From: Deltaproteobacteria bacterium
GTDB lineage: Bacteria; Desulfobacterota; Desulfobacteria; Desulfobacterales; ETH-SRB1
Direction of reading: 5' to 3'
Length of the DNA stretch: 11,905 nucleotides
Assembly: GCA_030627475.1 (NCBI GenBank)
Contig: DAOURZ010000015.1
Span: forward strand, 1-11,905
Shown here one piece after another: positions 1 to 6,339 of the stretch (positions are counted from its first letter, which is position 1; every line of letters begins with the position of its first letter). Below the pieces are notes generated by a model that saw nothing but the letters and a program-made list of their open reading frames with translations, did not search any database and was not told where the DNA came from. A program made the position numbers and the translations under genes.

Positions 1-143
1 ACGGGTATGCCTGCGGTTTTTGCAAATCCTTATGCATCAAGATCTCAGCACATATCTTCGCAAAAAATCGCTCAACTTAGGTAAAAATAACTTTACATTT
101 TAAGCGCCGATGCATCTGAAGCAAAGGATATAGGAGAATAATA
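1..143. other. Leader region upstream of tsf, no recognisable gene
   Basis: tsf is usually preceded by rpsB, but I cannot recognise an RpsB C-terminus here. Forward frame 1 is open from the window edge to a TAA at 82-84, frame 2 to a TAA at 101-103, and frame 3 to a TAG at 78-80. None gives a convincing ribosomal protein S2 tail. The frame ending at TAA 139-141 reads a short acidic stretch (S-A-D-A-S-E-A-K-D-I-G-E) that resembles an S2 tail, but it is closed upstream by TAA at 88-90. I see no convincing promoter pair. The only clear signal is the AGGAG ribosome binding site of tsf at 132-136. Confidence 0.4.
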
Positions 144-743
144 ATGGCGACAATAAGTGCTGCAATGGTTAAACAGCTCCGTGAAAAGACCGGAGTCGGA
201 ATAATGGATTGTAAAGAAGCGCTTTCACAGAGCGATGGCGATATAGATAATGCAGTTGATTTTTTAAGAACAAAAGGGTTGGCAACGGCACAAAAAAGGG
301 CAGGAAGGGCAATGAGTGAAGGAATAATCCAGCCATATGTCCATATGGGCAGCAAGCTGGGTGTACTGCTTGAGATAAATTGCGAAACCGATTTTGTTGC
401 AAAAAATGATGAGTTTAAAGAATTTGCAAAAAATATCGCTATGCATATCGCAGCAACCGATCCTGTTGGAATCTCATCCGATGATGTGACTGATGAAATA
501 ATAAATAAAGAAAAAGAAATATATCGCAGCCAGGCCATTGAAATGGGAAAACCGGAAAATGTGACAGAGAAAATAGTTGAGGGAAAAGTTAACAAGTTTT
601 ATAAGGATAACTGTTTATTGAATCAGGCATATGTGCGTAATCCTGACATGACTGTATCTGATCTTTTGAATGATATGATTGCAAAAATGGGCGAAAATAT
701 AACAATTAAACGTTTCACAAGATTTCAGATAGGGGATTCTTAA
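144..743 (+). CDS. tsf: Elongation factor Ts
   Basis: EF-Ts is the cytoplasmic nucleotide exchange factor that recycles EF-Tu from its GDP to its GTP form during translation elongation. The 199-residue product starts with the typical UBA-like N-terminal domain (about residues 1-55, including LREKTGVGIMDCKEAL and the following AVDFLR helix). It then carries the diagnostic TDFV motif at residues 82-85, the loop that contacts EF-Tu and displaces Mg2+. It is shorter than the 283-residue E. coli protein because the core domain is single, as in many non-enteric bacteria. The ATG at 144 is supported by AGGAG at 132-136, seven bases upstream. It ends with TAA and is followed after three bases by pyrH, so the two are surely co-transcribed. 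Confidence 0.97.
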   Translation: MATISAAMVKQLREKTGVGIMDCKEALSQSDGDIDNAVDFLRTKGLATAQKRAGRAMSEGIIQPYVHMGSKLGVLLEINCETDFVAKNDEFKEFAKNIAMHIAATDPVGISSDDVTDEIINKEKEIYRSQAIEMGKPENVTEKIVEGKVNKFYKDNCLLNQAYVRNPDMTVSDLLNDMIAKMGENITIKRFTRFQIGDS

Positions 744-746
744 ACA

Positions 747-1463
747 TTGACACTACCGAGATACAATAGAGTTCTGTTAAAATTGAGCGGTGAAGCTCTA
801 ATGGGCGATCAGGGCTTTGGTATCAGCCCGGAAATAATAAATTATGTAGCTGAAGAGATCCGTTCGATATTTGATCTCGGGGTTCAAATAGCTATTGTTG
901 TCGGCGGCGGCAATATTTTCAGAGGGCTTGCCGCCAGTTCATTCGGCATGGATCGAACGTCCGCTGATCATATGGGTATGCTGGCAACGGTAATCAATAG
1001 CCTTGCATTGCAGGACGCACTTGAAAAAAAAAGTATTCAGACGCGTACTCAGTCTGCAATATCAATGCATGAGGTGGCTGAACCTTACATTCTTCGCAAG
1101 GCTATTCGTCATCTTGAAAAAGGACGCGTAGTTATTTTTGCGGCAGGCACTGGAAATCCTTATTTTACTACAGATACCGCTGCAGTTTTAAGAGGTCAGG
1201 AGATTCATTCCGAGATTTTGCTGAAAGCCACCAGGGTTGCCGGCTTGTATGATTCAGATCCTCTTATTAATAAAGATGCCAGGTTCATTAAAAAAATCAC
1301 TTATATAGAAGTTTTGGAAAGACAGCTCAAAGTCATGGATATGACAGCGATCTCTCTCGCTATGGAGAACCAGCTTCCTCTTGTAATTTTTGATATTAAG
1401 AACAAGGGAAATCTTAGAAAAATAATATGTGGAGAGGAAATCGGAACCAGGATAAACAATTGA
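747..1463 (+). CDS. pyrH: Uridylate kinase (UMP kinase)
   Basis: Converts UMP plus ATP to UDP in pyrimidine nucleotide synthesis; the bacterial enzyme is a hexamer of the amino acid kinase fold. The 238 residues match the family length. Visible motifs are the N-terminal KLSGEALMG (residues 12-20, phosphate binding), [10 protein letters not shown] (51-60), the [22 protein letters not shown] stretch (69-90) that binds [18 protein letters not shown] (132-146) and the ATP-side segment [14 protein letters not shown] (159-172). The start is a TTG three bases after the tsf stop. The AGGGG at 731-735 is a possible but rather distant ribosome binding site, so coupling to tsf translation is likely. The stop is TGA, and a palindromic repeat begins 16 bases downstream. 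Confidence 0.96.
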   Translation: MTLPRYNRVLLKLSGEALMGDQGFGISPEIINYVAEEIRSIFDLGVQIAIVVGGGNIFRGLAASSFGMDRTSADHMGMLATVINSLALQDALEKKSIQTRTQSAISMHEVAEPYILRKAIRHLEKGRVVIFAAGTGNPYFTTDTAAVLRGQEIHSEILLKATRVAGLYDSDPLINKDARFIKKITYIEVLERQLKVMDMTAISLAMENQLPLVIFDIKNKGNLRKIICGEEIGTRINN

Positions 1464-1478
1464 CGTGCATCTAGTCGC

Positions 1479-1508
1479 CTCGTTCCTACGCTGGAGCATC
1501 GGAATGAG
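1479..1508. repeat. Imperfect palindrome, REP-like intergenic repeat
   Basis: The left arm reads CTCGTTCCTACGCT (1479-1492) and the right arm AGCATCGGAATGAG (1495-1508), separated by two bases. The arms pair at 11 of 14 positions, with both ends (CTC/GAG and TTCC/GGAA) intact. From memory this resembles the CTCGTTCCCACGCT-type element scattered between genes of many Desulfobacterota and some gammaproteobacteria; I could not search for it. It lies between pyrH and frr with no gene of its own. As RNA it would form a hairpin without a following T run, so it is a poor intrinsic terminator. Confidence 0.65.
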
Positions 1509-1550
1509 AAAAATATTACTAATTTTCAAATTTCTGTTTGATAGTGAAAA

Positions 1551-1556
1551 AGGTGA
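1551..1556 (+). promoter_or_regulatory. Ribosome binding site deciding the frr start
   Basis: AGGTGA lies five bases before the ATG at 1562. This favours that ATG over the in-frame TTG at 1538 and GTG at 1544 and 1553, which would add up to eight residues not expected in the family. Confidence 0.7.
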
Positions 1557-1561
1557 AATAT

Positions 1562-2122
1562 ATGCTGGAATCCATATATAAAGAAACAAAAGAAAATATG
1601 GTTAAATCAATTGCCGTCCTTAAAAAGGAGTTAAATAAAGTCAGGACCGGTCGTGCTTCTCTTTCTTTGCTTGATGGAATATTTATTGATTATTACGGCA
1701 CCCGAACTCCCATTAACCAGATGGCCTCACTTTCAATTCCGGAAAGCCGCCTTGTTATAATACAACCATGGGATGTTACCGCAATAAAGGAAATTGAAAA
1801 GGCAATATTAAAATCCGATCTGGGAATTACTCCTTCGAACGATGGTAAAATTATTCGTATATCCATACCACCGCTTACGGAAGGAAGACGCAAGGAACTT
1901 GCAAAAATCGTACGAAAAATTTGTGAAGACTATAAGGTGGCGATACGCAATATCAGACGTGATTCAAACGAACTGATCAAAGGTTTGAAAAAGGATGGTG
2001 ATATTTCGGAAGATGATGCGTTCAAAGCACAGGACCAGGTCCAAAAGATAACTGATGAACAGATCAAGCATATAAATGACAACATTTTTAAAGAAAAAGA
2101 GAAGGAAATCCTTGAATTCTAA
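1562..2122 (+). CDS. frr: Ribosome recycling factor
   Basis: RRF acts with EF-G to split the post-termination ribosome so that the subunits, mRNA and tRNA are released. From the ATG at 1562 the product is 186 residues, essentially the family norm of about 185. The sequence shows the long three-helix bundle and small beta domain. RTGRASLSLLDG (28-39) is the conserved first hinge, PINQMASLSIPESR (50-63) belongs to the beta domain, and IPPLTEGRRKEL (102-113) and IRNIRRD (128-134) are the arginine-rich helix residues that touch 23S rRNA. The reading frame is open further upstream, but the AGGTGA at 1551-1556 and the usual length argue for this start. Its last bases overlap the likely uppS start. 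Confidence 0.96.
   Translation: MLESIYKETKENMVKSIAVLKKELNKVRTGRASLSLLDGIFIDYYGTRTPINQMASLSIPESRLVIIQPWDVTAIKEIEKAILKSDLGITPSNDGKIIRISIPPLTEGRRKELAKIVRKICEDYKVAIRNIRRDSNELIKGLKKDGDISEDDAFKAQDQVQKITDEQIKHINDNIFKEKEKEILEF
2102..2106 (+). promoter_or_regulatory. Ribosome binding site deciding the uppS start
   Basis: AAGGA inside the end of frr is five bases from the TTG at 2112. The upstream in-frame ATG at 2076 has no comparable site. Confidence 0.55.
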
Positions 2123-2855
2123 TGATTTTTCTTCTGTTTATACAGATATTGATATAGCCAATCTCCCCTGTCATGTCGCCATCATCATGGATGGTAATGG
2201 TCGTTGGGCAAAAAAGCGTATTTTAAATCGCATTGAAGGACATAAAAAAGGGGTGGATGTTGTTCGGGCTATTGTCAGAACCTGTAGTAAAATAGGTATT
2301 CCCATCCTGACTTTATACGCTTTTTCCACTGAAAACTGGCAGAGGCCAAAGACCGAAGTCGCTGCTCTCATGTTCATTCTGAAAAATTTTCTTGAATCGG
2401 AACAGAAAGAAATGGTGGATAATAATATCCGTCTCAATGCCATTGGACAGATAGAAAAGCTTCCGAAAAATGTTCGGCAGGTCCTGCATCAGACCATAAA
2501 TCTAACAAAAAAAAATACCGGTTTGATGCTTAATCTTGCATTGAGCTATGGAGGCCGTGACGAGATAGTCAGAATGGTCAGGGAAATAGCAATAAAAACA
2601 AAAGAAGGCACGATTGAGCCTGATTTAATAACGCCCAAACTTGTATCTGATTTTCTTTACACAAAAGCAATGCCTGATCCGGATCTGCTTATAAGAACCA
2701 GCGGTGAAATGCGCATAAGTAATTTCCTTCTTTGGCAAATTGCGTACACAGAGATTTTTGTTACAAAAACATTATGGCCTGATTTTGGCAAACAGGAGTT
2801 TTTACAAATTCTGAAACACTATCAGAGCCGTGAACGCAGGTTCGGGAAAGTTTGA
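2112..2855 (+). CDS. uppS: Isoprenyl transferase (undecaprenyl diphosphate synthase)
   Basis: A cis-prenyltransferase that extends farnesyl diphosphate with isopentenyl diphosphate units to make the C55 lipid carrier for peptidoglycan and other envelope polymers. Motifs, numbered from the TTG at 2112 (247 residues), are HVAIIMDGNGRWAKK with the catalytic Asp at residue 27, YAFSTENWQRP (69-79), NLALSYGGRDEI (141-152) and IRTSGEMRISNFLLWQ (194-209), the last with the Arg and Glu residues that bind the second substrate. An ATG at 2076 would add 12 basic residues, but it lacks a ribosome binding site. With TTG 2112 the catalytic Asp falls at 27, as expected from E. coli (26). The gene overlaps frr by 11 bases, and its TGA overlaps the cdsA TTG start. 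Confidence 0.94.
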   Translation: MNSNDFSSVYTDIDIANLPCHVAIIMDGNGRWAKKRILNRIEGHKKGVDVVRAIVRTCSKIGIPILTLYAFSTENWQRPKTEVAALMFILKNFLESEQKEMVDNNIRLNAIGQIEKLPKNVRQVLHQTINLTKKNTGLMLNLALSYGGRDEIVRMVREIAIKTKEGTIEPDLITPKLVSDFLYTKAMPDPDLLIRTSGEMRISNFLLWQIAYTEIFVTKTLWPDFGKQEFLQILKHYQSRERRFGKV

Positions 2856-3679
2856 CCGAGAGTACAACCGTTATGCATTTAAAACGTTGGATTACAAGCA
2901 TTACTGCTCTTCCCTTTCTTTTTTTGATGATTTACAAGGGTGGGCTTTTGTTTGCCGTTTCAGTGAGTATAATATGCTTTTTGGCCATGTGGGAATACTT
3001 TCGTATTGTTTTTAATACAAAAGGTAACACCATATCAGGCATTATCTTGCTTATGGGTTCAATCGTAGGGCCCGTCATTATCTGGTCGGCTTATAAAAAC
3101 GCATTAGATTTTATTATAATCATAGTTGCTTTTAATTTAATAATTTCCGGCCTGTTTACCGTTACACAGTTTAAATCCGATCAATTTATACTTGAAAATT
3201 TCAACAAGCAACTTATGGGGATTATTTATATTCCCATATTACTTTCCTTTCTGATTCTGATCCGTAACGGGACAGACGGAATGTTATGGGTTTTTTTCCT
3301 GTTATTTGTAGTTTTTGCCGGTGATACAGGTGCGTTTTATGTTGGTTCTTACTTGGGTAGTCACAAACTTTGTCCTTCTGTAAGCCCTAAAAAAACAATA
3401 GAGGGTTCAATAGGCGGGCTTTCTTCAAATTTGATCGTCGGAGTGTTTTTTAAGTATGTATTTTTTCACTCGCTTCCATTGGGAACAAGCATTCTTTTAT
3501 TCCTCTTGATTGGTATTGCAGGCCAGGCAGGCGATTTGTTTGAATCAGCACTAAAGCGTTTCGCTTCCATTAAGGATTCCGGTTCATTATTACCGGGTCA
3601 TGGAGGCATTCTGGATCGTATTGACGCTCTTCTGTTTGCCGCTCCTGTAGCATATTTTTTTAAGGAATATTTATTCTAA
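2852..3679 (+). CDS. cdsA: Phosphatidate cytidylyltransferase (CDP-diacylglycerol synthase)
   Basis: Integral membrane enzyme that joins CTP and phosphatidic acid to give CDP-diacylglycerol, the precursor of all the cell's phospholipids. The 275-residue protein is mostly hydrophobic, with perhaps seven or eight membrane segments. It has the full family signature near the C-terminus, SALKRFASIKDSG followed by LLPGHGGILDRID (residues 232-258), plus FAGDTGAFYVG (155-165) and SPKKTIEGSIGG (178-189). The TTG at 2852 shares bases with the uppS stop, which suggests translational coupling. An ATG at 2873 would shorten the protein by seven residues and is a possible alternative, since neither start has a strong ribosome binding site. 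Confidence 0.94.
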   Translation: MTESTTVMHLKRWITSITALPFLFLMIYKGGLLFAVSVSIICFLAMWEYFRIVFNTKGNTISGIILLMGSIVGPVIIWSAYKNALDFIIIIVAFNLIISGLFTVTQFKSDQFILENFNKQLMGIIYIPILLSFLILIRNGTDGMLWVFFLLFVVFAGDTGAFYVGSYLGSHKLCPSVSPKKTIEGSIGGLSSNLIVGVFFKYVFFHSLPLGTSILLFLLIGIAGQAGDLFESALKRFASIKDSGSLLPGHGGILDRIDALLFAAPVAYFFKEYLF

Positions 3680-3726
3680 GGAATGTGGACGAATTAACTT
3701 TCTCAAGCAAGAGTAAATGCTGTCAC

Positions 3727-3737
3727 GCACACCATAT
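3727..3737. repeat. Left copy of short inverted repeat flanking the first toxin-antitoxin pair
   Basis: GCACACCATAT lies just before the ribosome binding site of the antitoxin. Its reverse complement matches 10 of 11 bases at 4368-4378, just after the toxin frame. This could mark the ends of a small mobile cassette, or could be chance. Confidence 0.3.
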
Positions 3738-3743
3738 AATTTT

Positions 3744-3748
3744 GGAGG
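3744..3748 (+). promoter_or_regulatory. Strong ribosome binding site of the first antitoxin
   Basis: GGAGG is seven bases from the ATG at 3756. It decides that start over the ATG at 3717, which lies upstream of it in the same frame. Confidence 0.75.
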
Positions 3749-3755
3749 TAGCACG

Positions 3756-4094
3756 ATGGAAATGCAAACAGCTTTTCAATTCTCAGTATATGAGCAGACG
3801 GTAATCAATATCATACGTAAACTGTCGCCTGAACGTATCCTTCAACTTATTGATTTCGCACGATTTCTTGAATTCCAGAGCGTTCAAAAAAACAACGATG
3901 ACTGGTTGGATAAAGAAAAAATCAAGGTAGAAGAAGGAATCCGTGCCAGCGAAGAAAAGTGGGACGAGTTATTCATCAAGCCGGAAGCAAAGCATGTCAT
4001 GCGTGAAATGGCGCAGGAAGCACTTGAGGACTACCGTGCAGGACGAACGACCGATATAGAAATTACTGAAGACGGTCGGCTTGCGCCAGCATGA
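3756..4094 (+). CDS. Putative type II antitoxin, DUF2281-like
   Basis: A 112-residue soluble protein that I take to be the antitoxin of the following toxin frame. It has an LSPERILQLIDFARFLEF segment (residues 23-40) like the helix-rich N-terminal parts of DUF2281-type antitoxins. This is followed by an acidic, Lys- and Glu-rich linker (WDELFIKPEAK near 69-79) and a C-terminal tail with DYRAGRTTDI (92-101), typical of the toxin-binding ends of such proteins. The strong GGAGG fixes the ATG at 3756. Its TGA overlaps the toxin ATG as ATGA (4091-4094), the classic arrangement of coupled toxin-antitoxin genes. It interrupts the cdsA-dxr neighbourhood. The family assignment is by recollection and context, with no search. 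Confidence 0.7.
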   Translation: MEMQTAFQFSVYEQTVINIIRKLSPERILQLIDFARFLEFQSVQKNNDDWLDKEKIKVEEGIRASEEKWDELFIKPEAKHVMREMAQEALEDYRAGRTTDIEITEDGRLAPA

Positions 4095-4354
4095 AATCGC
4101 AGGCAGCTCCAAAATTCTGGAAGTTTTATATGCGTCTTCCTCACAATGTGCAACAGCAAGCACGAAAGGCTTATCAACTGTGGATGATAAATTGCTACCA
4201 TCCAAGCTTGCACTTCGAGCGAGTAGATGACAAAGAATCAATCTATTCTGTGCGTGTGAGCAACGATTATCGGGCTCTTGGTTTTTTTGAAGGCGATATA
4301 GTACTTTAGTATTGGATTGGCAACCATGACGAATACGAACGTTTGTTGAAGTGA
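4091..4354 (+). pseudogene. RelE/ParE-like toxin interrupted by in-frame TAG
   Basis: The frame opens with ATG 4091 inside the antitoxin stop and reads 72 residues to a TAG at 4307-4309. It includes FWKFYMRLP (residues 9-17), YHPSLHFERV (36-45), IYSVRVSNDYRALGFFEGDIVL (51-72). After the TAG the same frame continues YWIGNHDEYERLLK to a TGA at 4352-4354, exactly the expected C-terminus of this toxin family, where Trp normally occupies the interrupted position. One G-to-A change (TGG to TAG) explains it. The toxin acts as an mRNA interferase or gyrase poison in relatives; which applies here is unknown. Without the last strand the protein is probably inactive. Readthrough or amber recoding is a less likely alternative. 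Confidence 0.75.
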
Positions 4355-4367
4355 AGCCAATGAGTGA

Positions 4368-4378
4368 ATACGGTGTGC
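4368..4378. repeat. Right copy of short inverted repeat flanking the first toxin-antitoxin pair
   Basis: ATACGGTGTGC is the inverted partner of 3727-3737 with one mismatch. It sits 13 bases after the toxin's full-length stop and before dxr. Confidence 0.3.
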
Positions 4379-4411
4379 AGGTTGGACATGAATTTTTGGT
4401 ATTAATTATAT

Positions 4412-5569
4412 ATGAAGAATCTTTCGATACTCGGATCTACCGGATCCATAGGACGTAATACACTCAGGATTTTGGAAATGTTTCGTGACCGGTTTGAGGT
4501 TAAAGCTCTTGCTGCTGCGAGTAATGTTGAATTGCTTGCTAAACAGATTGAAACATTTCATCCTGAAATAGCTGTGGTTTTTGATGAAAACAGAGCTTTA
4601 GAATTGAAAAATATGCTTCCGGCAGGAGCAGGTGTCGAAATATTGTATGGAGAGGATGGCTACAGGGCGGCAGCTACTTATGATTCTGTCGAAATGGTTG
4701 TAACCGCAATAGTAGGTGCTGCCGGATTGATGCCTACACTCGCGGCAATTGAAGCTGGGAAAAACATTGCGCTGGCCAACAAGGAAACCCTTGTGATGGC
4801 TGGCGAAATCGTTATGAAAAAAGCAGCGGAAAAAGGTGTAAGCATACTTCCCGTAGATAGCGAGCATAGCGCTATATTTCAATGCATGGCAGGCCATCGA
4901 AGAGAAGATATGGACAAAATATTGCTGACAGCTTCAGGCGGCCCGTTTTTAAACAAGCCGGCAAACGAATTTGTTTCAATAAAACCGGAGGAAGCTCTGA
5001 ATCATCCTACATGGCAGATGGGCAAAAAGATCAGCATAGATTCAGCTACTCTTATGAACAAGGGGCTTGAGGTGATTGAGGCAAAATATCTTTTCGAAGT
5101 ATCACACAATATGATTAATGTTGTGATTCATCCGCAAAGTGTGATTCACTCAATGGTTGTCTATAGAGATGGGGCGGTTATTGCTCAACTCGGAATACCG
5201 GATATGAAAGGAGCTATAGCATATGCCATGTCCTGGCCGGAACGTCTTCCGCTTAAGCAACCGATTCCGGATTTTGCAAATATTCCGGCATTTACATTTC
5301 AACAGCCCGACTTGAAAAAATTTCCTTGTCTCGCACTGGCTTTTAAAGCCTGTGAAACAGGCGGAACAATGCCTGCGGTTTTAAATGCATCAAATGAAGT
5401 GGCAGTTGAAGCCTTTCTGAATAAACAAATTTCATTTACCGACATTCCGGAGTTAATAAAAAATACAATAGAAAAACATTTATCTGTAAAAGATCCATCA
5501 TTATCCGATATTCTTGAGGCTGATAAGTGGGCAAGAGAAACAGTTAAAGAACAGCAATTCCAATTTTGA
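4412..5569 (+). CDS. dxr: 1-deoxy-D-xylulose 5-phosphate reductoisomerase
   Basis: Catalyses the NADPH- and metal-dependent rearrangement and reduction of DXP to 2-C-methyl-D-erythritol 4-phosphate, the first committed step of the MEP isoprenoid pathway and the target of fosmidomycin. At 385 residues it is full length. The NADPH site is ILGSTGSIGRNTL (6-18). LANKETLVMAGE (121-132) and PVDSEHSAIFQ (147-157) follow, the latter with metal ligands Asp149 and Glu151. SIDSATLMNKGLEVIEAKYLF (208-228) supplies Asn216, Lys217 and Glu220, and VIHPQSVIHSMV (238-249) is the substrate loop. ATG 4412 has no good ribosome binding site in its new upstream sequence, perhaps a result of the toxin-antitoxin insertion. 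Toxin-antitoxin pairs flank it on both sides. Confidence 0.97.
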   Translation: MKNLSILGSTGSIGRNTLRILEMFRDRFEVKALAAASNVELLAKQIETFHPEIAVVFDENRALELKNMLPAGAGVEILYGEDGYRAAATYDSVEMVVTAIVGAAGLMPTLAAIEAGKNIALANKETLVMAGEIVMKKAAEKGVSILPVDSEHSAIFQCMAGHRREDMDKILLTASGGPFLNKPANEFVSIKPEEALNHPTWQMGKKISIDSATLMNKGLEVIEAKYLFEVSHNMINVVIHPQSVIHSMVVYRDGAVIAQLGIPDMKGAIAYAMSWPERLPLKQPIPDFANIPAFTFQQPDLKKFPCLALAFKACETGGTMPAVLNASNEVAVEAFLNKQISFTDIPELIKNTIEKHLSVKDPSLSDILEADKWARETVKEQQFQF

Positions 5570-5608
5570 AGAATAATATGCCATAGCTCCCTTCAAAAGA
5601 GGAATTTA

Positions 5609-5629
5609 ATGAAAGCATTCTCTGTTTGA
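5609..5629 (+). other. Six-codon mini-ORF with a strong ribosome binding site
   Basis: ATG AAA GCA TTC TCT GTT TGA is preceded five bases upstream by GAGGA (5599-5603). It lies between dxr and the second antitoxin. It could be a leader peptide or the surviving start of a decayed gene; I recognise no homologue. Confidence 0.3.
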
Positions 5630-5652
5630 ATAGATGTAACGCACAATTGCAA

Positions 5653-5657
5653 AAGGA
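5653..5657 (+). promoter_or_regulatory. Ribosome binding site of the second antitoxin
   Basis: AAGGA is seven bases before ATG 5665. It favours that start over the in-frame TTG at 5626, which overlaps the stop of the mini-ORF. Confidence 0.6.
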
Positions 5658-5664
5658 AAAAAAT

Positions 5665-5901
5665 ATGAGGAATTTCAACATACAGTCTGTTGGGAATCAA
5701 GCAGTAATAACAGTTGATCTTTCATTTATAAATATCGAATCGTTAAATCGATTATTTGAACGACTGCGAACCGAACAGCTTATTCAGAAAGCGGATTTCA
5801 GCGATGCAATCACCGAAATCGGAACAGAAATCAAACAAAGCTGGTGGCAAAAGAATCGGAAACAGTACTTAAAAGGCATAATCAATGCGGATTGTGATTG
5901 A
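5665..5901 (+). CDS. Putative antitoxin of a PIN-domain toxin-antitoxin pair
   Basis: A 78-residue protein of unrecognised family, named from its position directly upstream of, and overlapping, a PIN-domain gene. The N-terminus alternates polar and hydrophobic residues (FNIQSVGNQAVITVDLSF, residues 3-20), compatible with short beta strands. It is followed by a helical region (ESLNRLFERLRTEQLIQ, 25-41) and a basic, Trp-containing C-terminus (KQSWWQKNRKQYLKG). The gene overlaps the toxin start by 17 bases, a coupling common in vapBC-like pairs. DNA-binding motifs typical of AbrB or RHH antitoxins are not clear, so the antitoxin label rests on context. Confidence 0.6.
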   Translation: MRNFNIQSVGNQAVITVDLSFINIESLNRLFERLRTEQLIQKADFSDAITEIGTEIKQSWWQKNRKQYLKGIINADCD

Positions 5902-6295
5902 TACCAACATGATTTTTTCCTTATTGTTGGGAAAAAATGTGGGAATGCGTGACACTTTTTTTGATCCGGCAAACATTTTCTATGCTCCGAACTATATTAT
6001 TGGCGAACTGTTTGAGAAAAAAGAAAAAATTATGAGGTATTCTGCTTTGTCAGAAGCCGAAATTTACGAATTGTTCCATCGGATACTTGGTAAAATTGAA
6101 TTTGTCACCGAGGGTTTTGTTGCTTTGGAACACAGGTCTCAGGCATTTAGTTTATGTCAGGACATTGATGAGGATGACATTCCATTTATCGCTTTATCTT
6201 TGCAATTGAATGCAGAGTTTTGGACAGGAGATAAGCAACTGAAAGAACATCTTAAGAAACATAGTTTTACTTTATTTTTTGAACCTAAATATTAA
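5885..6295 (+). CDS. PIN-domain protein, probable toxin (VapC-like ribonuclease)
   Basis: A 136-residue protein with the conserved acidic pocket of PIN nucleases. These are Asp6 in VIDTNMIFSLLL (4-15), Glu41 in IIGELFEK (38-45), Asp97/98 in DIDEDDIPFIALSLQL (93-108) and Asp116 in FWTGDKQL (112-119). PIN toxins use these residues to hold Mg2+ or Mn2+ and cut RNA, often tRNA or rRNA; the target here is unknown. The ATG at 5885 lies inside the end of the upstream gene and is preceded by AAAAGG at 5871-5876. All four acidic positions are present, so the protein looks catalytically intact, unlike the first module's toxin. It is placed between dxr and rseP. Confidence 0.82.
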   Translation: MRIVIDTNMIFSLLLGKNVGMRDTFFDPANIFYAPNYIIGELFEKKEKIMRYSALSEAEIYELFHRILGKIEFVTEGFVALEHRSQAFSLCQDIDEDDIPFIALSLQLNAEFWTGDKQLKEHLKKHSFTLFFEPKY

Positions 6296-6339
6296 GATAC
6301 CGAACCAATATTAAAAATTCTTTAGGAACCATTGTTATT

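Noticed and set aside
7..20. A 14-base identity between the window start and dxr (near 5369-5382), hinting at a duplicated dxr fragment
   Set aside because: The identity does not extend in a consistent reading frame, and a match of this length is plausible by chance in 12 kb.
77..595. A 172-codon open frame on the minus strand opposite tsf
   Set aside because: It is the shadow of tsf. Its apparent hydrophobic composition comes from the complement of Lys- and Glu-rich codons, and tsf is unambiguous.
3735..3740. A perfect TATAAT upstream of the first antitoxin
   Set aside because: No -35 element lies 16-18 bases upstream, and a start site about seven bases downstream would fall within the ribosome binding site of the antitoxin.
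4381..4387. GTTGGAC matching the integron core site GTTRRRY after the first toxin
   Set aside because: No matching RYYYAAC inverse core or attC-like folding is seen upstream, and a seven-base degenerate match is expected by chance about once per kilobase.
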